64,000 nt of DNA from a bacterium. Lineage in GTDB: Bacteria > Cyanobacteriota > Vampirovibrionia > Gastranaerophilales > Gastranaerophilaceae. Both the position numbers and the translations under genes were made by a program. The notes beneath the pieces are model-generated. The model did not search any database and was not told the origin of the DNA. It worked only from the letters and a program-made list of their open reading frames with translations. Location of the stretch: the NCBI GenBank assembly GCA_017478515.1, contig JAFVDH010000017.1:1-64000 (forward strand), written 5' to 3'. The first letter of the stretch is position 1. Every line of letters begins with the position of its first letter. Positions 28,301-36,233 of the stretch are shown in pieces.

Positions 28301-29159
28301 TATTTAAAAATCCGTTTATTTTAACCAATCCGTTTTTCTCACGAGTTTTTATTTTTGCCGCAATGTTTGATTTCAAATCGTATTGTCTGTACATCAAAAC
28401 AGGATTTACGAAAGGAAGTTCAACACGTTCCGGTTTATCGTCTTCTTCGTCTAAACCCTCAACTTTAGGTAAGTAAGTATTAATATCAATATCTGCTGTT
28501 ATATTTTTATTTTCGTCACTGTAGAATTCTGCCGAAGTTTTTGCTTTTAGGACTTTTCCGTTGAAATAGCCCAGTCTTAGTTGGTCGCCTTTGAGTTCCA
28601 ATTTATGACCTGATTGTTCATCTGTGATTGTTACATCATAATTGTTTAATTTTATGTTTGGAATTTTTATTCTTATTATGCTCGGGTCAATCGGCAATTC
28701 TTGTGCTGTTTGCGTGTCATTTGCCACAACACTTTCTTCCTGCTTTTGCAAAATTTGTTCTACAAGCGTTAAAATTTTAAATTGTTTACCATCAATAATA
28801 GTGAAATTTAATTTTGGGTTATTAACCTCTAAAGTCGGAACTTTTACCGTTAAAACAAAAATACTTGGCAGTGCAATTCTTACTGTTGCATTGTCGGCTG
28901 AAAACAGCGTAGTTCCGTCTTCAAACTTCACAGATATATCGTCAATTTTTACTCCCGCAGACAGCATTGGCGTTACTGAAATTTTTGCATTTTTAAAATC
29001 TGTATTTAACGGAATTTGCTCTTTTACCGCCTCTTGGATTAAAGGTTTGTATTGATTTAAATCAATTACATTCGGCAACACAAATAAAAATGCTAAATAT
29101 GCAAGTAAAATTAAGCTTCCTGCAAGACTGCCCAAGATTATTAAAATTTTTTTCTTCAT
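25389..29159 (-). CDS. AsmA-family envelope protein
   Basis: The 1256-residue protein has one N-terminal membrane anchor (residues 4-30) and then a long, regular beta-rich chain typical of AsmA / TamB-like proteins. 'VIDLNQYKPLIQEAVKEQ' after the anchor and the C-terminal 'LAGNLDFTILNGQFGPFG' block with 'ILAENIRESQFFQTAIGG' are typical AsmA features. The family bridges inner and outer membranes and is linked to lipid transport and outer-membrane assembly. The last 70 residues are charged and probably disordered ('EEQKKLETQEALKKMRED'). It lies upstream of a lipid acyltransferase gene, in line with an envelope lipid role. Confidence 0.88.
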   Translation of the reverse strand: MKKKILIILGSLAGSLILLAYLAFLFVLPNVIDLNQYKPLIQEAVKEQIPLNTDFKNAKISVTPMLSAGVKIDDISVKFEDGTTLFSADNATVRIALPSIFVLTVKVPTLEVNNPKLNFTIIDGKQFKILTLVEQILQKQEESVVANDTQTAQELPIDPSIIRIKIPNIKLNNYDVTITDEQSGHKLELKGDQLRLGYFNGKVLKAKTSAEFYSDENKNITADIDINTYLPKVEGLDEEDDKPERVELPFVNPVLMYRQYDLKSNIAAKIKTREKNGLVKINGFLNIDDTTLNLSNYRLPTCYFHGKFNGTKTDIDTDIAVTQSQRLKILGMLDYGKNPKIDMSFNSDRIYFQDLITLAKAFLDSIHVRNDLNLIKGKGYIEANADVKSNLKKLVSNGKIEVRDGAIINKNINLGITGANVNLIFDNNNLDIKDTYMYINNAPLKAEGNINEKSIADIKIYANQIPISGLFRAFAPKEVKKSISINDGKLTLNSEIKGKLKTAVCKAKIDLDNFLMQDLAGSIRITDDNLNIVLNSDGDSKVNNIDIVNKGLSIVLPQVNSLIKDNLLKVNITGSKLTIEPTDIMINSNSKITFDGIIESDKKEPLFNINGKGSLSAADLRKFAGLQAEPFIAAKGEIPLELAVNGDMKRQNLILRLLADANNYITYSDYKQLHGKDTVIQAKVDFKGSRLKIKDTGLFIRTTSTNENGEVTENLKPVSHISGTITNLNSTPFINVIKITIPENLDGNLVGFKNAGYTLDKGKLFIFGNADAPRFRGNLGISKLYIKDLLTSLDSLNLAFKGKTLSIYAKNLLLNGSDISAQTDISLEPSAILNVSNLRLTSKLLDLDKLMTVSDKAMKMIPPAPANSAQSNSAQADIPVNLTNSSISLNHIKTGNINVYNTTSKLALYRNILYINDLKTKAFDGKINGDVSMNLITNLLKIKVSGKDIDTDKMMTDTAGMKDTLSGRLQFNTDISIDAAAANYEEQMKSLAGNLDFTILNGQFGPFGKLENMILAENIRESQFFQTAIGGMLSGLTSIDTTHYKELKGDLLFKDGITTINSITSDGNVLTLLVFGDFDLIKNAADMKVRARLASMVSNILGPLASVNPVNLVKVTPGLNVASAKMFSLFTQAVTSEELSQIPEFDTKTDNFNATNFQIIVKGDVAKPLKLVKSFKWLALQDEINKASEFVASLPEPDSLDETMADIEAQQAEEAKTSTKIKNIFSKKDKKLEEQKKLETQEALKKMREDSEKNNI

Positions 29160-29211
29160 AAAATACCTACCCCTTTGCTGATATTATACCGCAAAAAGCT
29201 TAAAAAATAAA

Positions 29212-29238
29212 AAGGATAATCCAAAAAAGATTATCCTT
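29212..29238 (-). terminator. Intrinsic terminator
   Basis: A perfect 10-bp stem aaggataatc / gattatcctt with a 7-base loop is followed on the minus strand by a T-rich run. It ends transcription of the gene at 29293-29862. Confidence 0.85.
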
Positions 29239-29292
29239 GTTAATGTTAGTTTGTTAGGAAAGAAAAGTGTTAATAATTTGGGTAAAATTTTA

Positions 29293-29862
29293 TTATAAAC
29301 CTAATTGAAGTTTATTTAAAATTGCAAGCATATCTTGACCTTGAAAAGCTGCTTTCTTTTCGTTTTCAACAGTATTAACTCTGTCTCTGATGCTTACAAA
29401 TGCAGCTTGGATGTTTTCAGGTTTTTCTTTTATATCAATATTTGATGCTTTTTCCGCACCTTTAATGCCTTGTACTCCTGCTGTTTGTTTTGCTGCTGCA
29501 ACGTAATTGCTTACACCTACTTGGTATGCATCAACTATTTTTGACAAATCTTTTATTGAATCAGGATTGATACCGATTTTTTTACCTAATTCTCCGATAT
29601 CGTCTTTCAACTGTCTCATGTCTACTGTTGAAGACGGTTTTTGTTGTTCGCCTTGAACTTGTAAATTTTGTTGGGCTTTTAATTCTTTTTCTTTTTGTGC
29701 TATTAAATTTCTTGCCTCTGATGCAGAAGAAACTTTTGTAGGGTCAATGCCTAGTTCTTTTAATCTTCTGATTAAATCTTCACTTAGCTGGCTGCAGCCA
29801 AACGATACTGCAGGACCAGCTGTTGTAAAATTAGAACCGATACCTGATATTGAATTTACCAT
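29293..29862 (-). CDS. Helical protein of unknown function with N-terminal SFG motif
   Basis: I use the ATG at 29862 (MVNSISGIGSNF), 9 bases after AAGGG; a GTG lies two codons upstream. The 189-residue product has an N-terminal 'GPAVSFGCSQLSEDLIRRLKELGIDPTKV' segment, a coiled-coil 'RNLIAQKEKELKAQQNLQ' stretch and a helical tail. The SFG motif recalls 'NVSFLG' in the papain-like protein and 'NVNFTG' in the protein of 39892-41511. It is probably soluble or non-classically exported. Function unknown. Confidence 0.6.
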   Translation of the reverse strand: MVNSISGIGSNFTTAGPAVSFGCSQLSEDLIRRLKELGIDPTKVSSASEARNLIAQKEKELKAQQNLQVQGEQQKPSSTVDMRQLKDDIGELGKKIGINPDSIKDLSKIVDAYQVGVSNYVAAAKQTAGVQGIKGAEKASNIDIKEKPENIQAAFVSIRDRVNTVENEKKAAFQGQDMLAILNKLQLGL

Positions 29863-29982
29863 ATACACACACCCTTGATTATTTACATGTGTGTTATCGG
29901 CAATTTTTTCTATAACTTTATAGTTTTTCTCTTGTTGTTAAGAAATGTTAATGCTATCTGAGTTGATACTTTTTATATTTTA

Positions 29983-30020
29983 GAGGGCGTACAGGCTGCT
30001 AAAACAGCCTGTACGCCCTC
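29983..30020. terminator. Perfect 16-bp hairpin after a membrane-protein gene
   Basis: The stem gagggcgtacaggctg and its exact complement with a 6-base loop lie 33 bases after the stop codon of the gene at 30053-30895. The following bases are AT-rich but not a T run on the minus strand, so it may stabilise the 3' end as well as terminate. Confidence 0.7.
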
Positions 30021-30052
30021 GTTGTTAAAACTTTTAGAATTCTAATTTTAAT

Positions 30053-30895
30053 TTAGTTTTCTGTTTCTGTTTCATCAGAATTTGTTTCAGGCTCTGATGT
30101 TTCTGTTTCTTCTGTCTTTTCGTATTGGAATACTCCCAATAGTTCAAATGCCTCTGTTGGTTTTATTGATTTTGCAATTAAATACGCCAATACTAACATT
30201 ACGTAATACATTATAAGTGAATCTACAATAGTAATTGCTGCGAAAGCTAAAGGATTTTTTAAATATACAGGATTAGAAAGTTTTCCCGTAATGAATGCAC
30301 TCGTAACCATTATTACTGTTATAACCGTAAAGTATAATACATAACGTTTGAAATCCAGGCAGAAAATTTTTGTTGCCAAAATATATCTGAAATATGTTAA
30401 AAAGTTGTCTTTAAATGCAAACATCCAGGTAAATACAGGAAAATAACAGAATAAAATAAATAATACAAACAGTATAACCGCAATAGTGATATAAAAATAA
30501 GTTTTATCTCCTGTTGTCAATCCTGCAACAAGGCTTACTGTCAAAAGAACACTCAGCAACGCTATTATAAGGAAATATAAAAGTCCGAATGCTACTGAAA
30601 TTTTTAATCCCTGAATGAAATTTCTTTTTATGTCAACATTAGGTAAAAAGCAGATTTCTTCCTGATGAACGGCTGATTTTATTAATGAAAGTATATATCC
30701 TTGCGGGATGAACATTACAATCGCCGTAATGAATGATAATGCTACGTAATACCAGTTTGTTCCCGTAATTGAATTTGGTTGTAAAAGATTTGCATAATTT
30801 GATACTGTTACCGAAAATAGTATGAACAAAAAGAAAACATATGTTTTCTTTAAGAAATCGGTATCTCTGAACATATAATTAAATGCATTTTTCAT
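30053..30895 (-). CDS. DUF4013-like integral membrane protein
   Basis: The 280-residue protein has about six hydrophobic segments and a short acidic, Thr/Glu-rich cytoplasmic tail ('KTEETETSEPETNSDETETE'). The N-terminus 'NAFNYMFRDTDFLKKTYVFFLF' and the 'QGYILSLIKSAVHQEE..LPNVDI' stretch resemble the DUF4013 family, whose function is unknown. The gene is monocistronic and followed by a perfect hairpin. The acidic low-complexity tail is unusual and may be a protein-binding site. Confidence 0.65.
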   Translation of the reverse strand: MKNAFNYMFRDTDFLKKTYVFFLFILFSVTVSNYANLLQPNSITGTNWYYVALSFITAIVMFIPQGYILSLIKSAVHQEEICFLPNVDIKRNFIQGLKISVAFGLLYFLIIALLSVLLTVSLVAGLTTGDKTYFYITIAVILFVLFILFCYFPVFTWMFAFKDNFLTYFRYILATKIFCLDFKRYVLYFTVITVIMVTSAFITGKLSNPVYLKNPLAFAAITIVDSLIMYYVMLVLAYLIAKSIKPTEAFELLGVFQYEKTEETETSEPETNSDETETEN

Positions 30896-31063
30896 AAATA
30901 ATATCCCCTTAACTTTTCAAGAGAATTATAGCAAGTAAAAAAATAAGTGCAATAACAGTTAGAATTTAAAAACGCATATGAAAAGATTTTTTAAAATAAT
31001 AATTATTTTTTAATTCCTTAAATAACTACTTTAAGGTTGATTTTCAAGGTTTTTGCGAGGATA

Positions 31064-31091
31064 AATATTTTTATTTTTTGTGTAGATACCA
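31064..31091 (-). repeat. Dispersed inverted-repeat element, copy E (degenerate arm)
   Basis: 'atatttttattttttgtgta' plus 'gatacc' matches the arm of copies A and D. On the minus strand it starts one base after the stop codon of the gene at 31093-31737. Confidence 0.45.
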
Positions 31092-31092
31092 A

Positions 31093-31737
31093 TTATTTTT
31101 TTAATGTTTTTGTCATTTCTTTTATATCTGACGGTACTTTTAAAGATTCTCTTATTTTTTGCAGTGCTTTGTTGTAGGTTGTTTTATCAAGTTTATTTTT
31201 ATCGGATTTTAAATATTCTTCAGTTTGTTTCGGGTATTTTCCCATGGCTGTTGCAATTGCCCATGCTATACCCATTTGAGAATAGTAGTCATCAGTATTT
31301 AGCTCATTTAAAATTTCAAAAACTCTATCTATGTATTCGTCGTTCAAAAAGTGTGACAGCAATGTAACTGATACTATGCGGCTTTCAAATTCTTTTTTTG
31401 AATTTTTGTATTTCATAAGCATATTCCAGACCTGTTCAGGATATTTTCTTGCAATCCTAAAGTTTTGGCATAAAGAATCATTTACTGCCCAATCGTTAAC
31501 ATACGGAATAAATTTTTCAAAATATTTTAACAAAGTTTCTATATCTTCATTGACATAACCGATTGTAAATGCATGAAGAAGTTTGATTTCAAATGTATCA
31601 AAATCATTATCATTAAAAAGTGTCAGATAATCTTTTTTTGCAATCCTTTTTGCAAATTTCCTCAACTCCGGAATTGATATTCCAAAAGAAGTTCTTTTAA
31701 TGTTTTTCAGTTCATTTTTAATTTCATTTATGTTCAT
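31093..31737 (-). CDS. AlkD-like DNA alkylation repair protein
   Basis: The 214-residue protein is made of helical HEAT-like repeats and matches the DNA_alkylation (AlkD/AlkC) family: 'SFGISIPELRKFAKRIAK', 'FETFEIKLLHAFTIGY'-like and 'FIPYVNDWAVNDSLCQNFRIARKYP', 'SRIVSVTLLSHFLNDEYID' and 'DDYYSQMGIAWAIATAMGKYP'. The Trp and Asp of 'NDWAVND' fit the base-excision site of AlkD, which removes bulky or methylated bases without flipping them. I use the ATG at 31737 after TTGGAATAA in preference to one 42 bases upstream. The gene stands alone. Confidence 0.85.
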   Translation of the reverse strand: MNINEIKNELKNIKRTSFGISIPELRKFAKRIAKKDYLTLFNDNDFDTFEIKLLHAFTIGYVNEDIETLLKYFEKFIPYVNDWAVNDSLCQNFRIARKYPEQVWNMLMKYKNSKKEFESRIVSVTLLSHFLNDEYIDRVFEILNELNTDDYYSQMGIAWAIATAMGKYPKQTEEYLKSDKNKLDKTTYNKALQKIRESLKVPSDIKEMTKTLKK

Positions 31738-31868
31738 AATATTATTCCAACTAAATTTGCATGTTTTTATTATATACAAAAAATCAGACGATTTGTTAAA
31801 CGCCTGATTTTTAAAAATCGGTTAAACTGCCGCAAGAATTTTCAATAGTTTGTAAGATTTTTTTGCAG

Positions 31869-32504
31869 CTATTGGATGAAATTTGTGAAAACGACTTCTT
31901 CTGTTTTTGGCATTGGTACGCCTGCTTTTTCTCCTGCCTCTTTGCATTTTAGGTGCCAAGCCATATTGCGGGCAAGAATTCTCATATTTTGCATACCTTC
32001 CAAGTCTTTTTTTACATCCTCAGGAGTGTATCCATGAACCATATTCCAGTATCTGCCTGAAATTATCGGCATTTGTGTTATTGTGAAATATTTGTTTAGC
32101 TGGTCTAAGGTTGCGGTTGTACCTGCTCTGCGGGCACTTACGATTGCTGCACCCGGTTTGTGTAGGAAGACTTCGCCTTTTCCTGCTCTAAATGCAGCAA
32201 AGAATGCTCTGTCTAAAAATGATGTTATAGAGCCTGTTGCACCTGCATAGTGAACAGCAGAACCAAATACAAATCCGTCAAAATTCTTTGCTTTTTCTAT
32301 AAATTCATTCACTTTATCATCTATAACGCATTTACCAAGCTTAGCACAAGCATTACAGCCTCTGCAGCCTGAGATTATGTCAAATCCTATTTGAAAAATC
32401 TCTGAGTCTATGCCCTCTTCGTTTAGTGTTTTTGAGATTTCTTCCAAAGCTGTATATGTGCAGCCGTTTTTGTGCGGTGAACCGTTTAATAATAATACTT
32501 TCAT
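31869..32504 (-). CDS. Flavodoxin-like NAD(P)H-dependent FMN reductase
   Basis: The 211-residue flavoprotein starts with 'VLLLNGSPHKNGCTYTAL' (FMN phosphate loop) and carries 'SGCRGCNACAKLGKCVIDD', a cysteine cluster usual in the iron-sulfur flavoprotein / multimeric flavodoxin group, and 'GFVFGSAVHYAGATG'. It probably reduces flavin or quinone-like substrates. The gene follows the aldo-keto reductase gene by 24 bases and both lie divergent from a LysR regulator gene, so they form a small redox operon. Confidence 0.88.
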   Translation of the reverse strand: MKVLLLNGSPHKNGCTYTALEEISKTLNEEGIDSEIFQIGFDIISGCRGCNACAKLGKCVIDDKVNEFIEKAKNFDGFVFGSAVHYAGATGSITSFLDRAFFAAFRAGKGEVFLHKPGAAIVSARRAGTTATLDQLNKYFTITQMPIISGRYWNMVHGYTPEDVKKDLEGMQNMRILARNMAWHLKCKEAGEKAGVPMPKTEEVVFTNFIQ

Positions 32505-32528
32505 ATTTTTCTCCTTTTAATATAATAT

Positions 32529-33518
32529 CTAAAACGCACCTGTCTTAATATGAGGCACATATGGTGCTTCAAGTCTTTTTATTATATCTTCTGAAAGTTT
32601 TATATCAATAGCTGATACTGCTTCTTCAACATGGTTAACAGCGGTACATCCTACTATTGGTGATGTTATATAAGGTTTTGACAGCATCCATGCCAAAGAT
32701 ACTTGAGCCATAGAATAGCCTAATTCCTTTGATATTTTTTCTAAATTATCAACTACAATTTTGTCTTGTTCTTCTGTCGGCCATACTGCAGGTGAAACTT
32801 CATCGATAGAATTTCTGTGAGTTTTTGTGCCCCATGGGTGTGCCGTTCTTCCTCCCGCAAGCGGACTCCATGGCACAACTGCAACTTTTCTGTCCTGACA
32901 TAACGGCATCATTTCTCTTTCTTCTTCTCTATAAATCAGATTATATTGGTTTTGCATAGATACAAATTTCGTCCAACCGTTTCGTTCTGCTATCTGGTTT
33001 AATCTTTCGAATTCCCATGCCCACATTACGGATGCACCTATATATCTTGCTTTACCTGATTTTACAACATCATGCAAAGCTTCCATTATTTCTTCCATTG
33101 GTGTTTCATGGTCTAATCTGTGAATTTGATACAAGTCAACGTAATCTAATCCTAATCTTTTTAAGCTATGGTCGATTTCTGCCATAATATTTTTTCTGCT
33201 TGAGCCTGCTCCGTTTGGTCTTCCCTCACGCATTGCAAAATGAACCTTTGTTGCAACTACGATTTCATCTCTGTCAAGTCCGAATTCTTTAATAAATTTT
33301 CCTGTGTATTCTTCGGAACTGCCAAGCTGATATACATTTGCCGTGTCAAAATAATTTATGCCTAAATCAACGGCTTTTTTAAATATAGGTTTTGCCTCTT
33401 CGTAATCCTTTGCCCATGGGAAAACGCCGTTTTCTTTACCGGGTTTTCCGAAACTCATGCATCCTAAACAAATTCTTGATACATCTACTCCTGTATTACC
33501 TAATTTTACGTACTGCAT
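32529..33518 (-). CDS. Aldo/keto reductase
   Basis: The 329-residue NADPH-dependent oxidoreductase has the (beta/alpha)8 family motifs: 'LGNTGVDVSRICLGCMSFG', catalytic Asp-Tyr in 'YFDTANVYQLGSSEEYTGKFI', Lys in 'VVATKVHF', His in 'DLYQIHRLDHETP', and 'VAVVPWSPLAGG'. It resembles the YajO / general-stress AKR subgroup. It heads a two-gene operon with a flavodoxin-like reductase, divergent from a LysR regulator that likely controls it. Confidence 0.93.
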   Translation of the reverse strand: MQYVKLGNTGVDVSRICLGCMSFGKPGKENGVFPWAKDYEEAKPIFKKAVDLGINYFDTANVYQLGSSEEYTGKFIKEFGLDRDEIVVATKVHFAMREGRPNGAGSSRKNIMAEIDHSLKRLGLDYVDLYQIHRLDHETPMEEIMEALHDVVKSGKARYIGASVMWAWEFERLNQIAERNGWTKFVSMQNQYNLIYREEEREMMPLCQDRKVAVVPWSPLAGGRTAHPWGTKTHRNSIDEVSPAVWPTEEQDKIVVDNLEKISKELGYSMAQVSLAWMLSKPYITSPIVGCTAVNHVEEAVSAIDIKLSEDIIKRLEAPYVPHIKTGAF

Positions 33519-33629
33519 ATATTTATCTCCTTTTACTTCTTATTTTTTAGTTTAAACTATATCGTTTTATTTTTCAAATTAAAATGTTTAATTATTGATT
33601 TAATTATTCGATTAATATAAAATTTTATT

Positions 33630-34520
33630 ATGAATACAAAACAGATAGATTATATACTGGAGCTTGCTCAAACAAAGAATTTTAACAGGGCTGCCGAAAA
33701 TCTTTTTATTTCGCAGTCAACATTAACGTACCAAATAAAAGAGGTTGAAAAAGAATTGAAATTTATGTTGTTTGAAAGGTCGGGGAAAGGTGCTGTTCTG
33801 ACTCCTGCGGGAAAACAATTCGTAACAACTTTAAAAAGTATAAAAGAACAAATTCAGCGTGCAATAGAACAGGGTCAAAATTTTAGCAGAAAATATTCCG
33901 ATAATATTACAATAGGTATGCCTGTTCGTTCTTGTCTTTATTTTCTTCCTCAGGCTATTAAAGAATTCCATAGAAAATATGTTGATATTTCAATTACGCC
34001 GATATTTAATAATTTTTATCATCCGGAAGAATTTTTAAGAGGTAATCAAGATATTCTTTTTACTTTTGATAATGAAATGAAACATGTACCGGATACAAGG
34101 CTGATTCATCTATATACAAGTAAAATTTACTTAATAACAAAAAAAGATGACGAGCTTGCAAAACTTAAAACGGCAAAGATATCTGATTTAAAAAACAGAA
34201 CACTTATGATTGGGGGCGGCTCTCCTCCTCAATTAAAGGCTTTACAGCAAAAAATAATTAATTCTATAAATATTGATTATTTCAATTCCGAAAATCATGA
34301 TACGACAATAACAAATATTCTTGCGGATAAAGGAATTTGTCTTACTCCGGGCTTTTTTAAAGATTACACAAACGAACTTGCATGGATACCTTTTGAATGT
34401 GAGGAAGATTTTAAATGTTATCTTTGCATTCATTCAAGTGACAGAAGAGCATGTCTAAAAGATTTTATAGATATTCTTCAAAATATTTATAAAGAAAAAA
34501 GCAACCTATTGGAACTTTAG
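33630..34520 (+). CDS. LysR-family transcriptional regulator
   Basis: The 296-residue protein has the winged helix-turn-helix of the LysR family at residues 1-60 ('IDYILELAQTKNFNRAAENLFISQSTLTYQIKEVEKEL', 'FERSGKGAVLTPAGKQF') followed by a linker helix and a periplasmic-binding-like effector domain. It is divergent from the aldo-keto reductase operon with 111 bases between starts, the usual arrangement for a LysR regulator and its target. The effector cannot be told from sequence. Confidence 0.93.
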   Translation: MNTKQIDYILELAQTKNFNRAAENLFISQSTLTYQIKEVEKELKFMLFERSGKGAVLTPAGKQFVTTLKSIKEQIQRAIEQGQNFSRKYSDNITIGMPVRSCLYFLPQAIKEFHRKYVDISITPIFNNFYHPEEFLRGNQDILFTFDNEMKHVPDTRLIHLYTSKIYLITKKDDELAKLKTAKISDLKNRTLMIGGGSPPQLKALQQKIINSINIDYFNSENHDTTITNILADKGICLTPGFFKDYTNELAWIPFECEEDFKCYLCIHSSDRRACLKDFIDILQNIYKEKSNLLEL

Positions 34521-34546
34521 CGATAATACTTGCAAAACTCTTATGA

Positions 34547-35062
34547 TTAATTGTCTTTTTCTGTTTCGCCCTTATCTTTTAGCATTTTTTCAAAATCTGA
34601 CGGTTTAAGACTTTGGACAAAGCTTTTGAATTCTTCTGCCTCTTCTTCGTCTTTGCTAGGGTCTGTTGATACTGAGCCTGTTGCAAGAACGCTTGCCGAT
34701 ACCAATATAGGGGCATTTATTCTTATTGCAACTGCTATTGCGTCTGACGGTCTTGCATCTATTGCTTCTTCATTTCCGTCTCTATCTACTATGTATATTG
34801 ACGCATAGTATGTTTCTTCTTCTACGTCTGCTATTTCTATTCTGTCTATTCTGTAGCCCAATTGTTTTACTATGTTTATTATCAAGTCATGGGTCATTGG
34901 TCTTGCTACTACAAGGTTTTCGATTTTTCTTATAATTGCACTTGCCTCTGCTGAACCTATCCATATCGGTAACGCTTTTCTGTTATCTTTATCGTGTAAA
35001 ACTACTATCGGTGAACCGGTTCTTGTATCAAGGGCTATACCCATTACTCTCATTTCTATCAT
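34547..35062 (-). CDS. Bifunctional nuclease family protein (BFN, DUF151)
   Basis: The 171-residue protein matches the DUF151 / BFN domain nearly end to end: 'PIVVLHDKDNRKALPIWIGSAEASAI', 'RPMTHDLIINIVKQLGYRI', 'YYASIYIVDRDGNEEAIDARPSDAIAVAIRINAPI'. Homologues were reported to act on RNA and DNA, and the domain is common in Cyanobacteria and thermophiles. An acidic C-terminal tail of about 40 residues follows. It lies just after a plus-strand LysR gene with which it is convergent. Confidence 0.92.
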   Translation of the reverse strand: MIEMRVMGIALDTRTGSPIVVLHDKDNRKALPIWIGSAEASAIIRKIENLVVARPMTHDLIINIVKQLGYRIDRIEIADVEEETYYASIYIVDRDGNEEAIDARPSDAIAVAIRINAPILVSASVLATGSVSTDPSKDEEEAEEFKSFVQSLKPSDFEKMLKDKGETEKDN

Positions 35063-35111
35063 TTTTATTTCCTCTGATTATTTGGTTTGTTACTTTTATT
35101 ATAGCATTAAA

Positions 35112-36218
35112 TCACTTTCTGTTGTCAAATTCAAATTCCGTATTTGTACGATTATTTTTTAATTTTAACAGGTAAGAAGTTATAACGGCGGTCATAGGAA
35201 CGCAAATAACAAGTGCAATACTTCCCACAAGTGCGGATGCTATTTCTGTTACAACCATATTCAAGTTAAAGAATTTTGTTAAATCTATATTATGAGCAAG
35301 CAGAACAAGAGGCAGAGAACCTCCTAAATACACTAAAATCAGAGTGTTTGTCATTGTACCTATGATATCTTTGCCGACATTCATTCCCGAATGGAATAAT
35401 TCTTTAAATGTTAATTCCATATTCAGTTCGAAAACCTCGTTAATTGTGCTTGCTATGGACATTGCTATATCAATTACCGCACCAAGAGTTGATATCAGCA
35501 TTGCAGAAGTTAGAATGCCTACAAAATTTAATTCCGGATGTGCTGAGTACAAAAAGACACTTTCTTCGCAGCAAAAACCTGTTAATCTTGAAATTTTTAT
35601 TACTATAACTGATAGAATGGCTGACAATATAAGGCTTAATACTGTTCCAAAAACTGCGGATGTACTTTTAACGTTCAATCCTCCAACGAAGTAGACTGCT
35701 ATTGCTGATGATACAAGACATAACAGGACTGTTGAAAATATTGGATTTATTCCCGATAAAATCATTGGGGTTAAAAACCATATCACAAGGCAAACTATCA
35801 GACCTGTTGCAATTAAGCTCATTAAGCCCTTTTTTCTTCCGACAGCGACCACAAGCAATATGAAAATTCCGAGTAAAAAATATAACCCCTGTACACGCTT
35901 TATATCGGATATAAAAAATTGTATTCCGTCGTCAGCCTGCTCCAGATGTAAAATAACGTTATCTTTTCTTTTTAAAATAATATCATAATAAGGGTTTCCG
36001 GTAAGTACATTTTCTATTTGTACGGTTTCGCCTTTGAATTTGCCGGATTTTATTTCTACGTCAACAATTTGTTTATTGTTTCCGCTGTCATAGTCATCTG
36101 TGTATTCTATGTGCTTTATCAGACCTGTTTCTGATTTTAGGACGGTATCAGTTTCTATTGCAAAACAATTTGTGCAAAATAATATAATACATGTTAAGAA
36201 CAGCAATATCTTTTTCAT
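35112..36218 (-). CDS. YibE/F-family membrane protein
   Basis: The roughly 368-residue protein has a signal-like N-terminus, a periplasmic beta domain of about 100 residues, then seven to eight hydrophobic segments. 'IFILLVVAVGRKKGLMSLIATGL', 'SAMLISTLGAVIDIAMSIAS' and 'HSGMNVGKDIIGTMTNTLILVYLGGSLPL' are characteristic of the YibE/F family, whose function is not established. I use the ATG at 36218. It lies 15 bases after the downstream end of a glycosyltransferase-like gene. Confidence 0.88.
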   Translation of the reverse strand: MKKILLFLTCIILFCTNCFAIETDTVLKSETGLIKHIEYTDDYDSGNNKQIVDVEIKSGKFKGETVQIENVLTGNPYYDIILKRKDNVILHLEQADDGIQFFISDIKRVQGLYFLLGIFILLVVAVGRKKGLMSLIATGLIVCLVIWFLTPMILSGINPIFSTVLLCLVSSAIAVYFVGGLNVKSTSAVFGTVLSLILSAILSVIVIKISRLTGFCCEESVFLYSAHPELNFVGILTSAMLISTLGAVIDIAMSIASTINEVFELNMELTFKELFHSGMNVGKDIIGTMTNTLILVYLGGSLPLVLLAHNIDLTKFFNLNMVVTEIASALVGSIALVICVPMTAVITSYLLKLKNNRTNTEFEFDNRK

Positions 36219-36233
36219 AACAATCAAATTATA

